Of a stretch of 64,000 nt of DNA, positions 14,531 through 23,529 are shown piece after piece. Under the pieces are notes generated by a model. It saw only the letters and a list, made by a program, of their open reading frames with translations. It ran no database searches and was not told the DNA's origin. Where the stretch lies: assembly GCF_041261445.1 (NCBI RefSeq), contig NZ_JBGCCU010000008.1, positions 310,001 to 374,000 of the forward strand, given 5' to 3'. The position numbers were made by a program, and so were the translations under genes. The DNA is from Catenulispora sp. EB89 (GTDB lineage Bacteria; Actinomycetota; Actinomycetes; Streptomycetales; Catenulisporaceae). Within the stretch, counting starts at the first letter, position 1, and every line of letters begins with the position of its first letter.

Positions 14531-16855
14531 CTACGGCGTGACGTCGGCCCGGTCGATGGCGATGTTGATCCCGGAGCTGGCGCTGTTCCGGTTGCCGGTG
14601 TTGACGATCGTGACCGTGTGCGAACCGGCGGCGAGCGTCGGGCTCGTCCACGCGATCCCCGAGGCGTTCCGCGACGGCGCGTAGTTGTCGACCGTCGCCG
14701 GGGCGCCGCCGTCGACCGCGACGGTCATGATGCCCTGGTCGACGTCGTGAACCGCGTGCAGCGCGACCTGCGTTCCGGTGAAGCGGAACGTCGCGGTGGC
14801 CCCGGCCGTGTGGCTCCAGTTCGCAGTCCCCAGATACATGTCGGACACGCCGGTCGTCAGGCCCCAGTTGGTGTCGTACTGGAACTGGTTCTGACCGCTC
14901 CCGGTGACGTTCCCGTCCACGATCGTCTGCGCGGGCGCCGACGACGTCGTGACGTCGACGCGGTCGATGGCGACGTTGTTCCCCGAGCTGGCGCTGTTCT
15001 TATTGCCGGTGTTGACGACCGTCAACGTGTGCGAACCGGCCGCGAGCGTCGGGCTCGTCCACACGACCCCCGACGCGTTGCGCGACGACGCGTAGTTGTC
15101 GACCGAGGTCGGCGCGCCGCCGTCGACGGAGACCGTCATGATGCCCTGGTCGACGTCGCGCACCGCGTGCAGAGCCACCTGTGTTCCGGTGAAGTGGAAC
15201 GTCGCGGTCGCACCCGCCGTGTGGCTCCAGTTCGCGGTGCCGGCGTACATGTCCGACACGCCGGAGGTCTCGCCCCAGTTCGCGTCGTACTGCCACTGGT
15301 CGTTGGCGGTGCCGATCTCGTTGCCGTCGACGTAGATCTGCCCGCCGCCGGGTCCGCCGGGGCCGGTGATGGCGACGCCGTGCGGAGACAGCACCAGCCA
15401 GAACGCGTCGGTGCCCGACTGGAACGTCGCGGGCAGGCTGATGCTTCCGCTGTTCACCGTCACATCAGTGTCGGACACGGTGATCGGCTGTGACAGCGGC
15501 GTGTTGTCCGGGATGCGCATCAGTGTGGCGTGCACCGTCGAGCCGGCTGTGAGCCAGGGCGTGGACCCCAGCCCCTGCACCGTGACCGTCGTGGTCCCGG
15601 TCTGCCCGCTGTTGTTGCCGAGCAGCACGTCGGCCTGGCCGGCGTTCTGATCCGCCGAGGCGGCGACCGCGACGGCAGCGTTGCCGCTCGTGGCCGAGAC
15701 CAGGTGGCCGGTCAGGCTTGCATAAGCCCGATAAGCCCACCACTGACCAGTCGGTGAGGCCAGGTTGCCGGTCCCGCCGAGCACCGAGTCCAGCGTGCCG
15801 GCCACGCAGCAGTCGCTCCAGATGGCGTGCGCCGCCGCGCCGATGTTCGAGACCGCGAGCCGGTCCAGGAACCAGGCCGTGTAGCCGGCCGTCTGCTGGT
15901 TGCCGAACAGGTACTCGTTGATGGACAACGGCATCGGGCTCAGGCCGTGCGCCGCGACGATCGACGCCGCGTCGGCGCCGTCGGCGGCCGGATCGGTGCC
16001 GAAGTGCCAGTTCAGGACGTTCGGCAGCGTGTTGTCGGCCTTCGTCTGGCCGATGAAGCCGTCGAGCCAGGAGTGGTTGTACCCGCTGTAGGAGGGCCCG
16101 ACGATCGTCGCCGACGGACTCAGCCTCCTGATCTCCTTCACCGCCGTGTCCCACATCTGGTAGTACTGCGCGCTGTTCACGCCGCGCTGCCAGAAGCCCG
16201 TGCCGTCGGGCTCGTTCCAGATGTCGTAGGCGACGGTGACCCCGGAGGCCTGGACATCGCCGACCACCTGGTCGATGAAGGCCTTCCAGTTCGAGCAGTC
16301 GCCGTTGTCGCAGGGGTAGACGGTGTTCGAAGGCTGCGTCGTGTCGGCGCCGTAGAGGTCCGAGACGAGGAGGTCGTAACGGCCGTTGTAGGGCGCCGTG
16401 GTCACCCGGCGGGCTTGGGCGACGGCGGAGTTGATGCGGGCCCGGTAGCCGCTGCCGGCGGAGTACCCGTCGCCGATCCAGCCGCCGCCGGTCAGGCGCG
16501 CGCCGCCGCCGCGGAACAGCGTCGGTGCCAGCGGCTGCAGGAGGGCGTCGGACGGGCCGCTCCCGTCCTGGCTCAGGCCGTAGAGGAAGCCGGCGCCGGC
16601 GTGCGTGGGTGCCTTGCCGGTCTGCGAGACGTCGACGGTGACGGTCGTGTCCGGTGCGTTGGCCACAGCAGAAGGTACTCCGGTCAGTGCGGCGCCCACG
16701 GTCACGGCGGCGACCAGGAGCGCGCCGGTCAGGGTGCGGCGCGTGCGGCGGGCGCGGCGCGCGGGGCGTTCAGGCTGGTCGGACTGGTCGGACTGGTCGC
16801 GTCGGGATCGGGAGGTCAGGCCGTAGCGCGGTCGGTGCGGGGTCGTTCGCTTCAT
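14531..16855 (-). CDS. Secreted GH39-like glycoside hydrolase with two C-terminal sugar-binding-type modules
   Basis: A 774-aa exported enzyme. A long Arg-rich N-terminus leads to a signal peptide ending near SAVANA. The catalytic (beta/alpha)8 domain (~70-430) has the acid/base Glu in IWNEPDG (~214) and the likely nucleophile in SINEYLF (~312), clan A features closest to GH39. Two tandem ~125-aa beta modules follow (~511-637 and ~650-773). They are very alike (WGETSGVSDMYAGTANWSH and WGLTTGVSDMYLGTANWSH). AGGAGG precedes the ATG, and the ATGA overlap with the upstream GH31 gene shows coupling. Substrate unknown; xylosides or arabinosides are plausible from family and neighbour. Confidence 0.8.
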   Translation of the reverse strand: MKRTTPHRPRYGLTSRSRRDQSDQSDQPERPARRARRTRRTLTGALLVAAVTVGAALTGVPSAVANAPDTTVTVDVSQTGKAPTHAGAGFLYGLSQDGSGPSDALLQPLAPTLFRGGGARLTGGGWIGDGYSAGSGYRARINSAVAQARRVTTAPYNGRYDLLVSDLYGADTTQPSNTVYPCDNGDCSNWKAFIDQVVGDVQASGVTVAYDIWNEPDGTGFWQRGVNSAQYYQMWDTAVKEIRRLSPSATIVGPSYSGYNHSWLDGFIGQTKADNTLPNVLNWHFGTDPAADGADAASIVAAHGLSPMPLSINEYLFGNQQTAGYTAWFLDRLAVSNIGAAAHAIWSDCCVAGTLDSVLGGTGNLASPTGQWWAYRAYASLTGHLVSATSGNAAVAVAASADQNAGQADVLLGNNSGQTGTTTVTVQGLGSTPWLTAGSTVHATLMRIPDNTPLSQPITVSDTDVTVNSGSISLPATFQSGTDAFWLVLSPHGVAITGPGGPGGGQIYVDGNEIGTANDQWQYDANWGETSGVSDMYAGTANWSHTAGATATFHFTGTQVALHAVRDVDQGIMTVSVDGGAPTSVDNYASSRNASGVVWTSPTLAAGSHTLTVVNTGNKNSASSGNNVAIDRVDVTTSSAPAQTIVDGNVTGSGQNQFQYDTNWGLTTGVSDMYLGTANWSHTAGATATFRFTGTQVALHAVHDVDQGIMTVAVDGGAPATVDNYAPSRNASGIAWTSPTLAAGSHTVTIVNTGNRNSASSGINIAIDRADVTP
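14534..15310 (-). repeat. Duplicated ~370-bp coding module in the GH39-like gene
   Basis: Two copies of a beta-sandwich module (about 14945-15310 and 14534-14905) keep long near-identical DNA stretches, for example around GATGCCCTGGTCGACGTCG at 14732 and 15141. This indicates a recent intragenic duplication or gene conversion. Confidence 0.85.
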
Positions 16856-18873
16856 TGCGCCTCCTCGGAAACGGGTGGTGCGAGGGGTGGCTCGGCGTCG
16901 TCACGCACGAACAAGGGGATGGCATCCAGCGGCGCGTCGACGGTGACGTGCGATCCGCCGGGATATCGGCGCCCGGTTCCGGTGTGCGTCCACTCCGCAC
17001 CGGCCGGCAGGTACACGCGGCGCTGCCGGGCGCCGAGCGCGGTGACCGGGGCGACCAGGATGTCGGGGCCGAACAGGTACTGGTCCTCGACCCCCCAGGC
17101 GGCCTCGTCGTCGGGGAAGGCGAGCAGCAGCGGCCGCATCAGGGGGATGCCGTTGGTCTCGCCGTCGCGCAGGTGCGCGTGGATGTAAGGCCGCAGCCGC
17201 TCCCGCAGCCGCAGCATCGCGGTGATCGCCTCGTACGCCTCGGGCCCGTACGCCCAGACCTCGTTCGGGCCGCCGCCGTCGCCGACCGTGCCGTGGCTGA
17301 CGCGCGGCTCGCGGTGGCCGTGCAGCCGGAACAGGGGACAGAAGACGCCGAACTGGAACCAGCGCACGACCAGCTCCCGGTACGCCGGGTCGTCCGGGTC
17401 CCCGCCGTGGAACCCGCCGATGTCGGAGTTCCACCACGGCAGCCCCGACATGGCGACGTTCAGTCCGGCGGGGATCGCGGCGGCCAGGGCGGCGAAGGTG
17501 GGTTCGATGTCGCCGGACCACAAGGCCACGCCATACCGCTGCGACCCGGCCCACGCCGAGCGCACCAGGGACAGCACCTCGGTCTCACCGGCCGCGCGCA
17601 TGTGCTCGAACACGCCTCGGGCATGCTCGCGCGGATACAGGTTCGCCACCTCGCTGCCGACGCCGGCCGCGTAGGTCAGCGTGTGCGGAGCGGGCCGGAG
17701 CTCCGGTTCGCATCCGTCGAGCCAGAACGCGCGGATCCCCAGCTTGTAGTAGTTGGTTTGAAGCCGCTCCCACAGGTGGGCACGGGCTCGGGCATCGGTG
17801 GCGTCGTAGAAGCCGACGCCGATCTCAGCCCCCGACTCGCCGTCCGGCCAGGCCCCGGTGATCGCCGCGCCGTTGTCGGCCGTGGCCAGCATTCCGGCGT
17901 CCCGCATGGTCGCGTAGCTTTCGGACAACGGACTGACCGACGGCCACACCGACACCGCCGGCTCGATGCCCAGCGCGTGCAGCTCCTCGACCATGGTGCG
18001 CGCGTCCGGCCAGTCGGCCGTGTCGAAATCCCAGTCGCCGAGATGCTTCCAATGCAGGTAGTCGATGACGAGCACGGACAGCGGCAGCCCGCGGCGCGCG
18101 TATTCGCGGGCCACCTCCAGCAGTTCCTCCTGGTTGCGGTAGCGGAGCTTGCTCTGCCAGAACCCTGATGCCCATCGCGGCATCGCCGACGGGAAACCGG
18201 TGGCCCCCGCGTAGGCGGTGAGGATCTGCGCCGGAGTGTCGCCGACGGTCAGCCAGTAGTCGATCTGCCGGGCCCGGTCGGACACCCACCGCGTGCCGTT
18301 CTCGGCGAACTCGACCCGGCCCACCGCCGGACTGTTCCACAGCAGGCCGTAGCCACGATTGGACACCGCGAACGGGATCGACACCTCGCCGTTGCGCTGC
18401 GCCAGCTCCAGGACCATGCCCTTCTGGTCCAGGCGGCCGTGGCCGTGCTGTCCGAGCCCGTATATTCGCTCCCTGGGATCGGACGCGAAGCGCTGCTCGA
18501 TGCGGTGGAGTCCGCCGCCGGCCGCCTCGAAGTGCCGTGCGCCGGGCCACCAGAAGTGCGCAGGTTGCTCCCGCAGGACTTCGGCGCCGGTCTGCGAATG
18601 CCGGACGGTCAGCAGGCCGGTGGCCGCGTCGATGCGGACGTCGGCCCGGCCGTTGACCAGCGTCGCGGACTGTCCGTCGGCGGCGATCTCCAGCCGTATG
18701 TCAGGGTTCATGGTCGGGCGGTCGGACTCCAGGGCACCGGGCAGGTCCGGCACGATCCGGTGCAGGCCGGCGCGCACGCGCACGCTGTCGGCGCCCCACG
18801 GCTCGACGGTCAGCAGGTGGTGGCCGCCGCGCCAGGTCAGGACCTCGTCGGAGAGGGCGAACGGGTTGAGCAC
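16852..18873 (-). CDS. GH31 alpha-glycosidase (alpha-xylosidase/alpha-glucosidase type)
   Basis: A 673-aa cytoplasmic enzyme. An N-terminal beta-sandwich is followed by the catalytic barrel with the nucleophile Asp in FWLDGCEPE (~386) and the acid/base Asp in SGDIEPTF (~453), plus RWASGFWQSKLRYRNQEELLEVA. The YicI-like subgroup, which removes alpha-xylose from xyloglucan oligosaccharides, fits best, but alpha-glucosidase cannot be excluded. GTG 18873 has GGGAG six bases upstream. It is the fourth gene of the LacI-controlled sugar operon, 77 bp after the second permease, and overlaps the secreted GH39-like gene. Confidence 0.88.
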   Translation of the reverse strand: MLNPFALSDEVLTWRGGHHLLTVEPWGADSVRVRAGLHRIVPDLPGALESDRPTMNPDIRLEIAADGQSATLVNGRADVRIDAATGLLTVRHSQTGAEVLREQPAHFWWPGARHFEAAGGGLHRIEQRFASDPRERIYGLGQHGHGRLDQKGMVLELAQRNGEVSIPFAVSNRGYGLLWNSPAVGRVEFAENGTRWVSDRARQIDYWLTVGDTPAQILTAYAGATGFPSAMPRWASGFWQSKLRYRNQEELLEVAREYARRGLPLSVLVIDYLHWKHLGDWDFDTADWPDARTMVEELHALGIEPAVSVWPSVSPLSESYATMRDAGMLATADNGAAITGAWPDGESGAEIGVGFYDATDARARAHLWERLQTNYYKLGIRAFWLDGCEPELRPAPHTLTYAAGVGSEVANLYPREHARGVFEHMRAAGETEVLSLVRSAWAGSQRYGVALWSGDIEPTFAALAAAIPAGLNVAMSGLPWWNSDIGGFHGGDPDDPAYRELVVRWFQFGVFCPLFRLHGHREPRVSHGTVGDGGGPNEVWAYGPEAYEAITAMLRLRERLRPYIHAHLRDGETNGIPLMRPLLLAFPDDEAAWGVEDQYLFGPDILVAPVTALGARQRRVYLPAGAEWTHTGTGRRYPGGSHVTVDAPLDAIPLFVRDDAEPPLAPPVSEEAQ

Positions 18874-18950
18874 GGGGTCTCCCGGGATCGAAGAGATGCG
18901 GTCGGAGCGAGGGACCGGCTGCGGTCCGTCAGGGCGCTCATTCAGAGTTC

Positions 18951-19775
18951 TCAGTCCTTGAGCGCGGCGTTGCCGATGCCGGCCGCGACGTAGCGCTGCG
19001 CGGCGACCAGCAGCACCGCCGCCGGGACCGAGGCGATGACGCCGGTGGCCATGACGCCGTTCCAGTCCACGAGGTTGGCGCCGATGAACCGGTAGAGCCC
19101 GACGGTGATCGGCGCCCGGCTGTCGTCGGTGGTGAGCGTGACGCCGAACAGGAAGTCGGCCCAGGTGAACAGGAACGAGAACAGCGCCGCGGTGATGACG
19201 CCGTTGCGGGCCACCGGCAGGATCACGGACACGAAGGTCCGCAGCCGCGAGGCGCCGTCCAGGGACGCGGCCTCGGCCAACTCGTCGGGCACGCCCTTCA
19301 GGAACGACTGCAGGATCAGCGTCGCGAACGGCACACACAGCGTGGAGTCGGCCAGGATCAGCGCGAAGGGCGAGTTGATCATGCCGAGCTTGTTCGCCGA
19401 GATGTACAGCGAGTTGGCCATCACGATGCCCGGGATCATCTGCGCGACCAGCAGCGCGAACATCAGGGCCCGCCGTCCCGGCACGCGCAGCTTGGCCAGG
19501 CCGTACGCGGCGGGTGCCGCGATCAGCAGGGTCACCGCCACGGTGCCGAGCGACACCACGAGGCTCACCATCAGGTGTCCGCCCTCGGCGCTCAGGGCAC
19601 TGCGATAGCCGGCGAGCGTCCCGTGCAGCGGGAACCAGACGGGGCTGCGGCTGACCAGGTCGGACGGCTTCAGCAGCGAGGCGTTGACCATCCAGTACAG
19701 CGGGAACAGCATGATGCCCACGATCACCACGCCGACGGTGGTCGTCGTCGCCGCGTTGCGGCCCTGCCTGCTCAT
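18951..19775 (-). CDS. Sugar ABC transporter permease (MalG type)
   Basis: A 274-aa inner-membrane subunit with six predicted helices. The EAA loop that docks the ATPase reads DELAEAASLDGASRLRTF. It overlaps the MalF-type permease gene by 4 bp (ATGA). It belongs to the importer formed with 19772-20857 and the binding protein at 20860-22128. No ATPase gene is in the operon. Confidence 0.93.
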   Translation of the reverse strand: MSRQGRNAATTTTVGVVIVGIMLFPLYWMVNASLLKPSDLVSRSPVWFPLHGTLAGYRSALSAEGGHLMVSLVVSLGTVAVTLLIAAPAAYGLAKLRVPGRRALMFALLVAQMIPGIVMANSLYISANKLGMINSPFALILADSTLCVPFATLILQSFLKGVPDELAEAASLDGASRLRTFVSVILPVARNGVITAALFSFLFTWADFLFGVTLTTDDSRAPITVGLYRFIGANLVDWNGVMATGVIASVPAAVLLVAAQRYVAAGIGNAALKD

Positions 19776-20857
19776 CGGTTCCGTCCTTCCGGCTCCCGGA
19801 CCGACCGCAGGTACAGGGCGGCGAAGACGATCGCGACCAGGATCAGCAGGTTCCCGACGGCCGCGCCCTTGCCGAACTCCAGCTGCTGGAAGGACAGGTT
19901 GTAGGCGTAGGTGGTCAGGGTCTGGGAGGAGTTCGCCGGGCCGCCCTGCGTGACGATCTGGATGACGTCGAACACCTTGACCGTGTAGATCAGGCCGAGG
20001 GTCAGCACCACCAGCGTCACCGGGCGCAGCATCGGCCAGGTGATCCGCCGGAAGCGCTGCCAGGCGTTCGCGCCGTCGATGGCCGCGGCTTCGTAGAGCT
20101 GTTCCGGGACGCCCTGGAGCCCGCCGTACAGGATCACCATGTTGAAGGGGATCCCGACCCAGACGTTGACCAGCGTGACGGCGGTCAGCGACCAGGTGGT
20201 GCTGACCAGCCAGGGCACCGGGTGGGTGATCACGTGCAGGTTCAGCAGCATGCGGTTGAGCACGCCGGAGTCGGCGTACATCATCCAGCGCCACACCGTC
20301 CCGGACACCACCAGCGGCAGCAGCCACGGGACGAGCAGCAGCGAGCGGAGCACGCCGTTGAGCGGGAACTTGCGGCGGAAGAACACTGCCAACGCCAGGC
20401 CGATCCCGAACTGGAAGACCAGGGAGCCGAGGGTGAACAGCAGCGTGTTGGTCACGATGCCGGCGAACTGCGGGCTGTGGAACACCGAGCGGTAGTTCGC
20501 GAAGCCGACGTAGGGCGCCGAGCCGGAGTAGAAGGAGGAGACCGAGTAGTCCTGGAATCCCATGCGGACGTTCGCGATCAGCGGGTAGACGTAGAAGCAG
20601 AGGATGTAGATCCAGACCGGGACGACGAATCCGGCTACGCGCCAGGCGGTGCTACGGCGGGCTCGGGGGCGTCCGCCTCGGCTGCCTCGGCCGCCGCGAC
20701 CACCTTGGCCGCTGCGACCGGTGCCGCTGCCGTGGTCGCTGTGGCTGTGGCTGTCGCGATCGGGCAGCGCGCGCCCCGAGTCCGTCCCCGGCCCCGCCGC
20801 CGTAGCAGCAGCGGCGGGGACGGAGAACGCGGCGGACTTGCTGGTCATCGCCGCCAT
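19772..20857 (-). CDS. Sugar ABC transporter permease (MalF type) with long N-terminal tail
   Basis: Permease of 361 aa from ATG 20857 (358 from ATG 20848). Residues ~1-65 are a Ser/Gly/Arg/His-rich cytoplasmic tail (DSHSHSDHGSG, RGGRGSRGGRPRARR), then six helices. EAA loop: PEQLYEAAAIDGANAWQRF. It starts 2 nt after the stop of the binding-protein gene and overlaps the MalG-type gene. The substrate is presumably an oligosaccharide handled by the GH31 enzyme. Confidence 0.92.
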   Translation of the reverse strand: MAAMTSKSAAFSVPAAAATAAGPGTDSGRALPDRDSHSHSDHGSGTGRSGQGGRGGRGSRGGRPRARRSTAWRVAGFVVPVWIYILCFYVYPLIANVRMGFQDYSVSSFYSGSAPYVGFANYRSVFHSPQFAGIVTNTLLFTLGSLVFQFGIGLALAVFFRRKFPLNGVLRSLLLVPWLLPLVVSGTVWRWMMYADSGVLNRMLLNLHVITHPVPWLVSTTWSLTAVTLVNVWVGIPFNMVILYGGLQGVPEQLYEAAAIDGANAWQRFRRITWPMLRPVTLVVLTLGLIYTVKVFDVIQIVTQGGPANSSQTLTTYAYNLSFQQLEFGKGAAVGNLLILVAIVFAALYLRSVREPEGRNR

Positions 20858-20859
20858 CG

Positions 20860-22128
20860 TCAGGATCCGGCCTGGCTCTGCGCCTGGTTCAGCGCGTCCT
20901 GCGGCGAGGTGCCGCCGGCCAGCGCCGCCTGGATCGCGGTGGACAGCGCCGTGCTCACCTTCGGGTAGGCCGTGCCGAGTTCCGCGGTGCGGGCCTGCGC
21001 GGTGGCGATCTCGGTGACGAACGCCTGCAACTGCGGGTCGGAGGCGCCGAGCTGCGCGGCGGCGGCCTGGTTGCTCGGGATGTAGCCGGCGTCCTTCGAC
21101 CACTCGCTCGCGCGGTCCGGGCTCATCAGGCACTTGACCACCGCGACCGCCTTGGCCTCGCGGCCGGCGTTGCTGTGCCCGACGGCCCACACCTCGCCGC
21201 CGAGCGGCGTCACCGGCTTGGCCGAGGCCGAGGGGACCGGGATCGGGACGGTGCCGAAGTGCAGGCCGGTCTTGGCGTTCAGGCCCGGCAGCTGCCAGGG
21301 GCCGTTCACCATCATCGCCACGTTGCCGGCCGCGAACTGCTGGTCGACGTCGGCCTGGGTCCAGTTCACCACCGACTTCGAGGCCCAGCCCTTGTCCACG
21401 AAGGTCTTCCACAGCGTCAGCGCCTGCACCGCCTGCGGGGAGTTCAGGGTCTTCAGATCGGCGCCGGCGGTCCAGAAGAAGGGCTCGAACTGGAAGCTGC
21501 CCTCCTCGTTGCCGACCGCGGAGAACGCGATGCCCTGCTTGCCGCCGGCGGTCAGCTTCTGCGCGTCGGCGGTCAGCTCGTCCCAGGTCGTCGGCGGGGT
21601 CAGGCCGGCGGCGGCGAACAGGTCCTTGTTGTAGTAGAGCGCCAGGCCGTTGACGCCCGGGGCGATGCCGTAGATCTGGCCCTGGTAGGCGCCGGCCGAG
21701 ACGATCGAGGGGAACAGGCCGTCGGTGGACAGCCCGGCGGCCGACAGCGAGACCAGGCCGCCGGTCGAGGCGACCTGCTGCAGGTCGGGGTTGTCGACGA
21801 GCAGCAGGTCGGGCAGCGACTTGGAGGACGCCTGCTGGAGCAGCTTGGGCATCAGCTGCTCGCGCGGGAGCTCGTGGTGCACCACCTTCACGCCGCCGAC
21901 CTGCGTGGCGCACTCGTCGAGGACGCCCTGGATCTGCGTGTTCTGCGGGGCCGAGCCGTAGTAGTCGGTCTCGTTCAGCGTCAGCACGCCGCCTGAGCCT
22001 GCGCCGGAACTGGAGGAGGACGAGCCGCCGGAACCGCAGGCGGTCAGGACCAGCAGGCAGGCGGAGGCGACGGCCAGGGCGCCGACGCCGGTCGTGGCGG
22101 GCCGGCGGCCCGGAGCACCAGATATCAT
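20860..22128 (-). CDS. Sugar ABC transporter substrate-binding lipoprotein
   Basis: A 422-aa extracellular solute-binding protein of the carbohydrate family 1 type. Signal peptide with lipobox LTACGS, then a Ser/Gly linker and a two-lobe fold (GQIYGIAPGVNGLALYYNKDLF, FAAGNVAMMVNGPWQL, GGEVWAVGHSNAGREA). It is the first gene of the operon. Its ATG at 22128 lies 13 bp from a palindromic LacI operator. ATG 22164 upstream would place the operator inside the gene, so it is not used. Confidence 0.92.
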   Translation of the reverse strand: MISGAPGRRPATTGVGALAVASACLLVLTACGSGGSSSSSSGAGSGGVLTLNETDYYGSAPQNTQIQGVLDECATQVGGVKVVHHELPREQLMPKLLQQASSKSLPDLLLVDNPDLQQVASTGGLVSLSAAGLSTDGLFPSIVSAGAYQGQIYGIAPGVNGLALYYNKDLFAAAGLTPPTTWDELTADAQKLTAGGKQGIAFSAVGNEEGSFQFEPFFWTAGADLKTLNSPQAVQALTLWKTFVDKGWASKSVVNWTQADVDQQFAAGNVAMMVNGPWQLPGLNAKTGLHFGTVPIPVPSASAKPVTPLGGEVWAVGHSNAGREAKAVAVVKCLMSPDRASEWSKDAGYIPSNQAAAAQLGASDPQLQAFVTEIATAQARTAELGTAYPKVSTALSTAIQAALAGGTSPQDALNQAQSQAGS

Positions 22129-22140
22129 GGCCTTTACCTT

Positions 22141-22154
22141 TCGAATCGATTCGA
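22141..22154. promoter_or_regulatory. LacI operator at the sugar operon
   Basis: Perfect 14-bp palindrome TCGAATCGATTCGA just upstream of the binding-protein start. The same arms recur upstream of the lacI gene. Confidence 0.8.
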
Positions 22155-22217
22155 CAAAGGGCACGCGCGGGCACCGGCCCTTTTCAGGAGCGCGGCGCCG
22201 AGGCGCGAGGGGCCGGC

Positions 22218-23246
22218 TCAGGAACGGCCGGTGCCGCCGGCCGGAGCCGGCGCGGTGGTGTCACGGACTTTCAGCGTCGGCGCCAGGATCGTCACCGACG
22301 GCACGGACTCCCCGTTGACCTGCCCGGCCAGCAGCCGGACCGCGGTGCGGGCCAGCTCCTCCACCGGCAGGGACACGGCGCTGACCGGCACCGCGAGCCG
22401 TTCGGCCTCGTCGTCGGGGCACACCGCGACCACCGAGACGTCCTGCGGCACCCGCAGCCCCAGACCGCTGAGACGGTCCAGGACCAGCGGGAGCGCGCGC
22501 TCGTTGTAGACGATCAGGCCGGTCAGGCCGTGGACCTTGGCCAGCAGGCCGTCCACGGCGCGCGCCACCTCGGCCGGCTGCCCGTCGCACGGCGTCCAGG
22601 CGGTCTTGGCCCGCTGCCCGCGCAGCGTGGCCAGCGCCCCGTCGCGGGCGTGGATCGCGTAGGCGACGTCGCGGCGGAACGTGGACTGCGACTGCCCGAT
22701 GTAGCCGACCCGGCGGTGCCCCAGCTCCAGCAGGTGCTCGGCGCACAGCCGGCCGGCCAGCGCCGCGTCGAAGTCGACGTAGGGCAGCCGGGCGCTGTCG
22801 TCGGGCGTCCCGACCAGCACCGCGGGGCATCGCAGGGTGCTGAGCAGGGCCACGCGCGGGTCGTTGCGCTGGACCTCCATCAGCATCACGCCGTCGACCT
22901 GGGAGCCGGTCACGGTGTCCCGGATCGCGGTCTCGCCGTCGTCGTCGGTGAGCATCAGCAGCTTGAGCCCGAGGTCCTGCGCCGCGGTCAGCGACGCCCA
23001 GACGTAGGGCATCTGCACCTGGTTGTGCGGGCCGTAGACCATGGGCAGCGCCATGGCGATGACCCCGTTGCGGCCGCTGCGGATGGAGCGCGCCCCGGCG
23101 TGCGGGCGGAACTGCAGTTCGTCGATCGCCTGCTCCACGCGGGCCCGGGTCTCCGCGGAGATGGAGCGGGTTCCGCTCAGGACGTAGGACACGGTGCTGC
23201 GCGAGACTCCGGCGCGCTTCGCGACGTCGGCGATCGTGACGGCCAT
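22218..23246 (-). CDS. LacI-family repressor of the sugar operon
   Basis: A 342-aa regulator. The N-terminal LacI helix-turn-helix is VTIADVAKRAGVSRSTVSYVLSG with hinge helix FRPHAGARSIRSG. The periplasmic-binding-protein-like effector domain follows (GVMLMEVQRNDPRV, GYIGQSQSTFRRD, VSVVAVCPDDEAERL). GGGAG lies 7 nt before the ATG. Operators of the same form occur at its own promoter and at the ABC operon, 90 bp downstream of its stop. It should respond to a sugar released from the transported oligosaccharide. Confidence 0.93.
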   Translation of the reverse strand: MAVTIADVAKRAGVSRSTVSYVLSGTRSISAETRARVEQAIDELQFRPHAGARSIRSGRNGVIAMALPMVYGPHNQVQMPYVWASLTAAQDLGLKLLMLTDDDGETAIRDTVTGSQVDGVMLMEVQRNDPRVALLSTLRCPAVLVGTPDDSARLPYVDFDAALAGRLCAEHLLELGHRRVGYIGQSQSTFRRDVAYAIHARDGALATLRGQRAKTAWTPCDGQPAEVARAVDGLLAKVHGLTGLIVYNERALPLVLDRLSGLGLRVPQDVSVVAVCPDDEAERLAVPVSAVSLPVEELARTAVRLLAGQVNGESVPSVTILAPTLKVRDTTAPAPAGGTGRS

Positions 23247-23266
23247 ACCGTGCTCCCTTCGGATCG

Positions 23267-23280
23267 TCGAACTGATTCGA
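23267..23280. promoter_or_regulatory. LacI operator upstream of lacI
   Basis: TCGAACTGATTCGA has the same TCGAA/TTCGA arms as the operon operator. It is 20 bp from the lacI ATG, which suggests autorepression. Confidence 0.72.
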
Positions 23281-23529
23281 TGTGGCGTGGCGTGACGGTA
23301 GCACCGGGGTTTCCGGTGACGCAATGGTTTGTGTCGGGGTTGTTTCGGGAGGCTTGCGCGGGGGCGGTGCCGCGCCGGTCGGCCGGCTCCGCCGGGAAGT
23401 CACGGTTTGGGCTCGACTGCCCGATCGGAATGCCGTGCTCTGATACGGCCGCTTACTCTGTGGATCTGCTCAGTCACGGGGAAGCGGGGTCGTCCACCAC
23501 GTTCCGTTTCGGGTTATCCGGAGGTGAGC

